Shown here piece by piece: positions 15,229-18,723 of a DNA stretch of 18,723 bases (positions are counted from its first letter, which is position 1; every line of letters begins with the position of its first letter). Made by a program: the position numbers and the translations under genes. The stretch covers positions 1-18,723 of the forward strand of contig JANMXS010000031.1 in the NCBI GenBank assembly GCA_031394335.1. The letters run 5' to 3'. The DNA comes from UKL13-2 sp031394335. Lineage in GTDB: Bacteria; Pseudomonadota; Gammaproteobacteria; Burkholderiales; Usitatibacteraceae. Under the pieces are notes generated by a model. It worked only from the letters and a program-made list of their open reading frames with translations. It made no database searches and was not told where the DNA came from.

Positions 15229-16061
15229 TGCTGCAGCGCCCATCCGGCCGTGCCACCTTCTGCTGTGCCGGCCCGGTAGCGCTGCACGGCGCGCAGGCAG
15301 ACCAGCTCAAAGACCTTGGCTGCCGCCACATGCCCGAAGCGCCGTTCAACCCGCTGGTGGGCTTGTCGCGACAGCCGCTCGCGTGTGGGCAGATCGCGCA
15401 GCAGCGAGACGATGGCCTTGGCATTGGCATTGGCATTGGCATTGGCCTTGGCCTTGGCCTGCGGGCTGTCGCGCTGCACAAAGTGTTCTCCGCCGGACAC
15501 CGACAGGCCATCGACAGCTAGCGCGGTGGACACCACGGGGCAGCCCATGGCCATGGCCTCGAATGCCTTGATGCGCGGGCCACCGCCAACGCGCAGTGGA
15601 ATGGCAAATACGTGCGCGCCGCGCACATGGGTGCGCACATCGTCCACAAAGCCGGTGAACCGCACGCCAGCCCGCGCACTGGCCCGCCGCAGCAAGGCGG
15701 CAGGGGGATTGCGCCCGACCACCACAAACTGCGCCTGGGGTTCTTGCTGGCGCACCAGTGGCCAGATGGCGCTCAAGAACCACTCGACGCCGTCGATGTT
15801 GGTCGCCCAATTCATCGAGCCGGTGAAGACCACCGTGGGCGCCCGGCCCGGTGCCAGCGCACACGGTGGCTGCCAGCCAAAAAAGTCCAGGTTCACGGCC
15901 GTGGGGATGGTCTCGACATCGGCGCGACCCGCCGTGTCGGCAAATACCTTGGCATCGCGGTCGGACACCATCACATAGCCCACCCGCGTTCGAGCAAAGA
16001 TGCCAAGCGAAGGCTGCACGCCGCGCTCAAATAGCGTGGAGGGAAGCAGCGACCCGCTCAC
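15225..16061 (-). CDS. C-terminal-half GT4 glycosyltransferase (N-terminal domain missing)
   Basis: These 278 residues hold only the nucleotide-sugar-binding half of a GT-B enzyme. The domain-linking NLDFF motif, normally near residue 190-200 in full-length GT4 proteins, is at 57-61 here. After it come VVFTGSMNWATNIDGVEWF (77-95), VGGGPRIKAFEAMAMGCPVV (158-177) and a normal C-terminal helix. About 130 residues of acceptor domain are absent. An in-frame TAG at 16071-16073 closes the frame four codons upstream. The GTG start at 16061 overlaps the previous stop as GTGA and has a strong purine-rich ribosome site, and its own stop overlaps the next start as ATGA. So it looks translated rather than dead. 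A (Ala-Lys/Ala-Asn) repeat interrupts 202-216. It could work with a separate N-terminal half, regulate a neighbour, or be a deletion remnant kept for coupling. Confidence 0.75.
   Translation of the reverse strand: MSGSLLPSTLFERGVQPSLGIFARTRVGYVMVSDRDAKVFADTAGRADVETIPTAVNLDFFGWQPPCALAPGRAPTVVFTGSMNWATNIDGVEWFLSAIWPLVRQQEPQAQFVVVGRNPPAALLRRASARAGVRFTGFVDDVRTHVRGAHVFAIPLRVGGGPRIKAFEAMAMGCPVVSTALAVDGLSVSGGEHFVQRDSPQAKAKANANANANAKAIVSLLRDLPTRERLSRQAHQRVERRFGHVAAAKVFELVCLRAVQRYRAGTAEGGTAGWALQQ
15418..15459. repeat. Hexanucleotide tandem repeat (TTGGCM) in the half-GT gene
   Basis: On the plus strand TTGGCA occurs four times (15418-15441) and TTGGCC three times (15442-15459), with a near copy ATGGCC just before. 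Read on the minus strand it encodes alternating Ala-Lys and Ala-Asn at residues 202-216. Copy-number change would lengthen or shorten the protein in steps of two residues without a frameshift. The repeat sits at the start of the last helix region of the donor domain. Confidence 0.95.
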
Positions 16062-17254
16062 GGCGCCCCCCTAGTGCTGCTTACCGCTGCAGTCGCCGTG
16101 TTTGCGGCGCTCAGCTGCCCAGCCCTGCCAACCACGCGGTGCGCGTTGCTCTGCCAGGTCAGACGTTTGCGGGCGATGGTGGCGCGGGCACCGGCGGCGA
16201 TGTGTTGGCGCAGGGCCGGGTCATGGCATAGCCGGTTCAAGGCATGCTCCAGTGCGTCGGGCTGGTCGGCATCGAACATCAGGGCGTTTTCGCCGTCGGT
16301 GAGTATCTCCAACAGGTTGGGCTGACGCGGCGCGACGATGGCCTTGCCCAGTGCCAAGTACTCGAACAGCTTGAGCGGCGACGCGTAGGCCACAACCGCA
16401 GGCTGCAGCGCGATGTCAAACGCTGCCACCATCGCCGGCACCTCGTGACGGTCAACCACCCCGGTGAACTTCACCCGGTCGCGCACTTGCAGTTGCTCTG
16501 CCAGGGCTTCGAGGTCGGCACGCGCTGGTCCATCGCCCACCATGAGCAGACGCGCGCCGGCAGGTGCCCGAGCACTCGCCAACCAGCGGATGACGCGGTC
16601 CACCCCGTGCCAGTCGCGCACGAAGCCGGTAAAGCCCAACACCAGTTCGTCGTGCCACCCGAGTAGCCGCTTGGCGTCGGCGGGCGTAGGCGCACTGTCG
16701 AAATGGGCCACATTGATGGCGTTGTGGATGACTTCCATCCGCGCATGCGGCACGCCGCGCGAACGCACACGCTCAGCCAGCACGGCAGTGACTGGAAAGA
16801 CAACATCTGCGGTGCGCCAGGCTCTGGTTTCGGCCCAGTGGGCTAGCCATAGCAACCCTAGACCGCCAAAGCGCTGGCGCTCATCCACCAAAGGGGCATT
16901 GACTTCCAGTAGCAGCGGGATGCCGGTGCGGCGTCGCAACAAGGCGCCAGCCAACAAAAACAGGTTGTAGCGCTCGTAAACGACGTCAGGCTTGAACTCT
17001 CGCGCCGCACGCGCAAGTCTGCGGTAGGCCACCAATGAATAGCCCAGTTCCAGTAGTTCATAGATGGCCTTCGGCAGGGCGTCGCGCAACTTGCGCACCC
17101 AACCGACCTCGCCGCCCATCCCCGCGTCCGATGCGGCGCGCGGTGCAACCACCAATACTTCATGGCCGAGGTCGCGCAGGGCTTGCACCATCTCCTCGAT
17201 GTGGACAGCTTGGCCGTCCCTGGATGCCGTCCGGTGGTGGTAAAGAATCCTCAT
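16058..17254 (-). CDS. GT4 family glycosyltransferase
   Basis: This 398-residue GT-B enzyme opens with MRILYHHRTASRDGQAVHIE, a style I associate with glycosyltransferases of exosortase-type loci. The donor domain shows VIHNAINVAHFD near 175, LGFTGFVRDWHGVDRVIRWL near 205 and FEYLALGKAIVAPRQPNLLE near 297. The EX7E segment therefore reads as a shortened FEYLALG form, which is common in GT4. The protein is full length and probably peripheral to the inner membrane. The ATG overlaps the amidotransferase stop (ATGA at 17251-17254) and its own stop overlaps the start of the half-GT gene, so the three are translationally coupled. Donor sugar is unknown. Confidence 0.93.
   Translation of the reverse strand: MRILYHHRTASRDGQAVHIEEMVQALRDLGHEVLVVAPRAASDAGMGGEVGWVRKLRDALPKAIYELLELGYSLVAYRRLARAAREFKPDVVYERYNLFLLAGALLRRRTGIPLLLEVNAPLVDERQRFGGLGLLWLAHWAETRAWRTADVVFPVTAVLAERVRSRGVPHARMEVIHNAINVAHFDSAPTPADAKRLLGWHDELVLGFTGFVRDWHGVDRVIRWLASARAPAGARLLMVGDGPARADLEALAEQLQVRDRVKFTGVVDRHEVPAMVAAFDIALQPAVVAYASPLKLFEYLALGKAIVAPRQPNLLEILTDGENALMFDADQPDALEHALNRLCHDPALRQHIAAGARATIARKRLTWQSNAHRVVGRAGQLSAANTATAAVSSTRGAP
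16066..16072 (-). promoter_or_regulatory. Ribosome binding site of the half-GT gene
   Basis: On the minus strand AGGGGGG lies four bases before the GTG at 16061 and overlaps the in-frame TAG. It sits inside the last codons of the preceding glycosyltransferase gene. This supports GTG 16061 as a true start. Confidence 0.6.
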
Positions 17255-18723
17255 GCCGCTTGGGCAATCCGGGTCTCACCCACGGAATTGCGCAGGAAGG
17301 CGTCGTACATCAGCAGGGTCCAAAGTGGTGTGCTGTGGTCCCGCGTACCTGCCTCATGCTGCTCAACCATCTCGCGAATGCACGTCGGGTTGAACCATCC
17401 GGAATCTAGCATCGGGCCACCCAGCAGAGACTTGCGCACCCGCTGCCTCAACGGCCCACGAAACCAGCGTGCCAGCGGCACGGCAAAGCCCATCTTGGGC
17501 CGGTACAGCACATCGTCGGGCAGCTTGGCCTCCAACGCCTTCTTGAAGAACATCTTGCCGTTGCTGCCCTGCAGCTTAAATGCCGATGGCAGCGTTGCCG
17601 CCCATTCCACCAGCTTGTGGTCCATCAGCGGCTCACGCACCTCCAGTGAATGGGCCATGCTGGCCCGGTCCACCTTGGTGTTGATGTCACCCACCAGGTA
17701 GGTGTGGGTGTCGATGTACTGGATCAGCGCCAGCGGGTCGTCGGTGCCGGCATTGGCCGCATGCTTGTTGAAGACGTCGAGTGCGCTGTAGCCGCCCAAC
17801 ATCGACTTGAAGTGCGGCGTGTAGAGCTGGCTGCGCAGCGGCTCACGGATGACGGACATGCTGTGGAAGTAGGCCTCCACCGAGCTGCGCGCCATGCCCT
17901 GGAAGGTGGTCTTGGCGCGGAGCATCCGTGGCGCCCAGTCCGCCTTGGGGTAGACGCGGCCCAGCAAGCCGAACAGTGGTTGGCGGATGGACGCCGGCAC
18001 GCTGGCGCGCATGCGCTCTTCCAGCATGTGCATGCGGTAACGCCGGTAGCCGCCAAAGGTCTCGTCGCCGCCATCGCCCGACAGCGCCACGGTGACGTGC
18101 TTGCGCGCCAGTTGGCAGACGCGGTAGGTGGGGATGGCCGAGCTGTCGGCGTAGGGTTCGTCGTACAAGTGCGCCAGCGTGTCGATCAGGTCAAAGTCGT
18201 CTGAATCAACCTGCTCGACGCGGTGGTTGGTGTGGTACCGGTCAGCCACCATTTGCGCAAACGCGCTCTCGTTGAATTGCGGGTCAGCAAACGAGATGGA
18301 GCAGGTGTTGACCGGATCGGCAGACAGGCCGGCCATGGCCGCCACCACCGCGCTGGAATCAACACCGCCCGACAGGAATGCGCCCAACGGCACCTCGGCA
18401 ATCATGCGCAGCCGCACTGACTCTTGCAGCCGTTGGTTCATCTCGTTGCAGGCGTCGTCCAAACTGATGGGGTTGTCCAGCGTGAAGCGCACATCCCAGT
18501 AACGCTTGGGCTCTGGGATTGGCTGGCCGCGCCGGATGCTGAGTGTGTGCCCCGGCGCCAGCTTTTTGGCCTGGCGGTAGATGGTGCGCGGATCGGCCAC
18601 ATAGCCCAGCGCAAAATATTCTTCAATCGCGTGGGGGTCGATGTCGCGGCGCAGGCCGCCGTGTTGCAGCAGGGATTTCAGCTCCGACCCAAACAGCAGC
18701 ATGCCGTCGTCCAGCACCGCGTA
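17251..18723 (-). CDS. Exosortase A-associated amidotransferase (asparagine synthase-like), 5' partial
   Basis: The frame is open to the window edge (YAVLDDGMLLFGSELKSLL), so the start and the first part of the glutaminase domain lie outside; 490 residues are visible. The synthase domain is intact: FLSGGVDSSAVV (ATP PP-loop), SGDGGDETFGGYRRYR, DRASMAHSLEVREPLMDHKL and KMGFAVPLARWFRGPLR. This matches the 'exosortase A system-associated amidotransferase 1' type (TIGR03108), thought to amidate a sugar acid or other carboxylate of the polysaccharide with ammonia from glutamine. Whether the nucleophilic Cys is present cannot be seen here. It is the first visible gene of the minus-strand operon, and its stop overlaps the GT4 start as ATGA. 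It differs clearly from the glutaminase-less homologue at 9117-10787. Confidence 0.92.
   Translation of the reverse strand, partial: YAVLDDGMLLFGSELKSLLQHGGLRRDIDPHAIEEYFALGYVADPRTIYRQAKKLAPGHTLSIRRGQPIPEPKRYWDVRFTLDNPISLDDACNEMNQRLQESVRLRMIAEVPLGAFLSGGVDSSAVVAAMAGLSADPVNTCSISFADPQFNESAFAQMVADRYHTNHRVEQVDSDDFDLIDTLAHLYDEPYADSSAIPTYRVCQLARKHVTVALSGDGGDETFGGYRRYRMHMLEERMRASVPASIRQPLFGLLGRVYPKADWAPRMLRAKTTFQGMARSSVEAYFHSMSVIREPLRSQLYTPHFKSMLGGYSALDVFNKHAANAGTDDPLALIQYIDTHTYLVGDINTKVDRASMAHSLEVREPLMDHKLVEWAATLPSAFKLQGSNGKMFFKKALEAKLPDDVLYRPKMGFAVPLARWFRGPLRQRVRKSLLGGPMLDSGWFNPTCIREMVEQHEAGTRDHSTPLWTLLMYDAFLRNSVGETRIAQAA

Noticed and set aside
15418..15459. Repeat as a CRISPR or phase-variable frameshift tract
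   Set aside because: The unit is six bases, contiguous with no spacers, and a multiple of three, so it is neither a CRISPR array nor an on/off frameshift switch.
15316..15978. Long plus-strand ORFs opposite the minus-strand operon, here and at 14130-14510, 16464-16970 and 17650-18204
   Set aside because: Products are Arg/Pro/Ala/Ser-rich, match no family, and lie opposite clear GT4 and amidotransferase genes; they are GC-driven shadows.
15225..16073. Half-GT4 as a simple frameshift of a full-length gene
   Set aside because: An in-frame TAG lies four codons upstream and all sequence beyond encodes a separate complete GT4, so no hidden N-terminal domain is available in another frame.

Overview
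The window reads as part of a surface or exopolysaccharide biosynthesis locus of a Gram-negative bacterium. It is most likely a betaproteobacterium of the Burkholderiales type; this is inferred from protein style, locus content and high GC, because no rRNA or housekeeping marker is present. The strongest anchor is the integral-membrane ligase/polymerase at 12712-14019. It looks like the 'putative O-glycosylation ligase, exosortase A system-associated' family, so I read the locus as an XrtA/PEP-CTERM-associated polysaccharide locus. No exosortase and no PEP-CTERM protein lie inside the window.

Plus strand, 2-10787. A large tandem GNAT/FemAB-like protein (5' end outside the window) is followed by a GT2 glycosyltransferase, a Wzx-type flippase and a 350-base stretch with no gene I can support. 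Next come a VioA-like sugar aminotransferase, a VioB-like hexapeptide-repeat N-acetyltransferase and a WecF-family (GT56) glycosyltransferase. The last two genes are an exported TPR protein and an asparagine-synthase-like protein that lacks the glutaminase nucleophile. The aminotransferase, acetyltransferase and GT56 enzyme together predict synthesis and transfer of a 4-acetamido-4,6-dideoxyhexose (Qui4NAc or Fuc4NAc). The dTDP-glucose synthesis genes that would feed it are not in the window.

Minus strand, 18723 down to 10858. One tightly packed operon runs in this order: exosortase-A-type amidotransferase (5' end outside the window), GT4, a C-terminal-half GT4, GT4, the O-ligase/Wzy-like protein, a NodB polysaccharide deacetylase and a class I SAM methyltransferase. 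The first four genes are joined by ATGA or GTGA overlaps and the later gaps are 3, 15 and 12 bases. The two gene sets converge at 10788-10857.

Composition is mosaic. Sample lines counted by hand give 40/60 GC (1561-1620), 25/60 (5341-5400), 28/60 (6961-7020), 33/60 (12841-12900) and 44/60 (16501-16560). The GT2-Wzx-dideoxysugar block therefore looks like an exchangeable, O-antigen-style cassette inside a higher-GC exosortase-type locus. The most unusual items are the half-length GT4 with a hexanucleotide repeat in its coding sequence, the glutaminase-less asparagine synthase homologue, and the GT56/dideoxyaminosugar set in this context.
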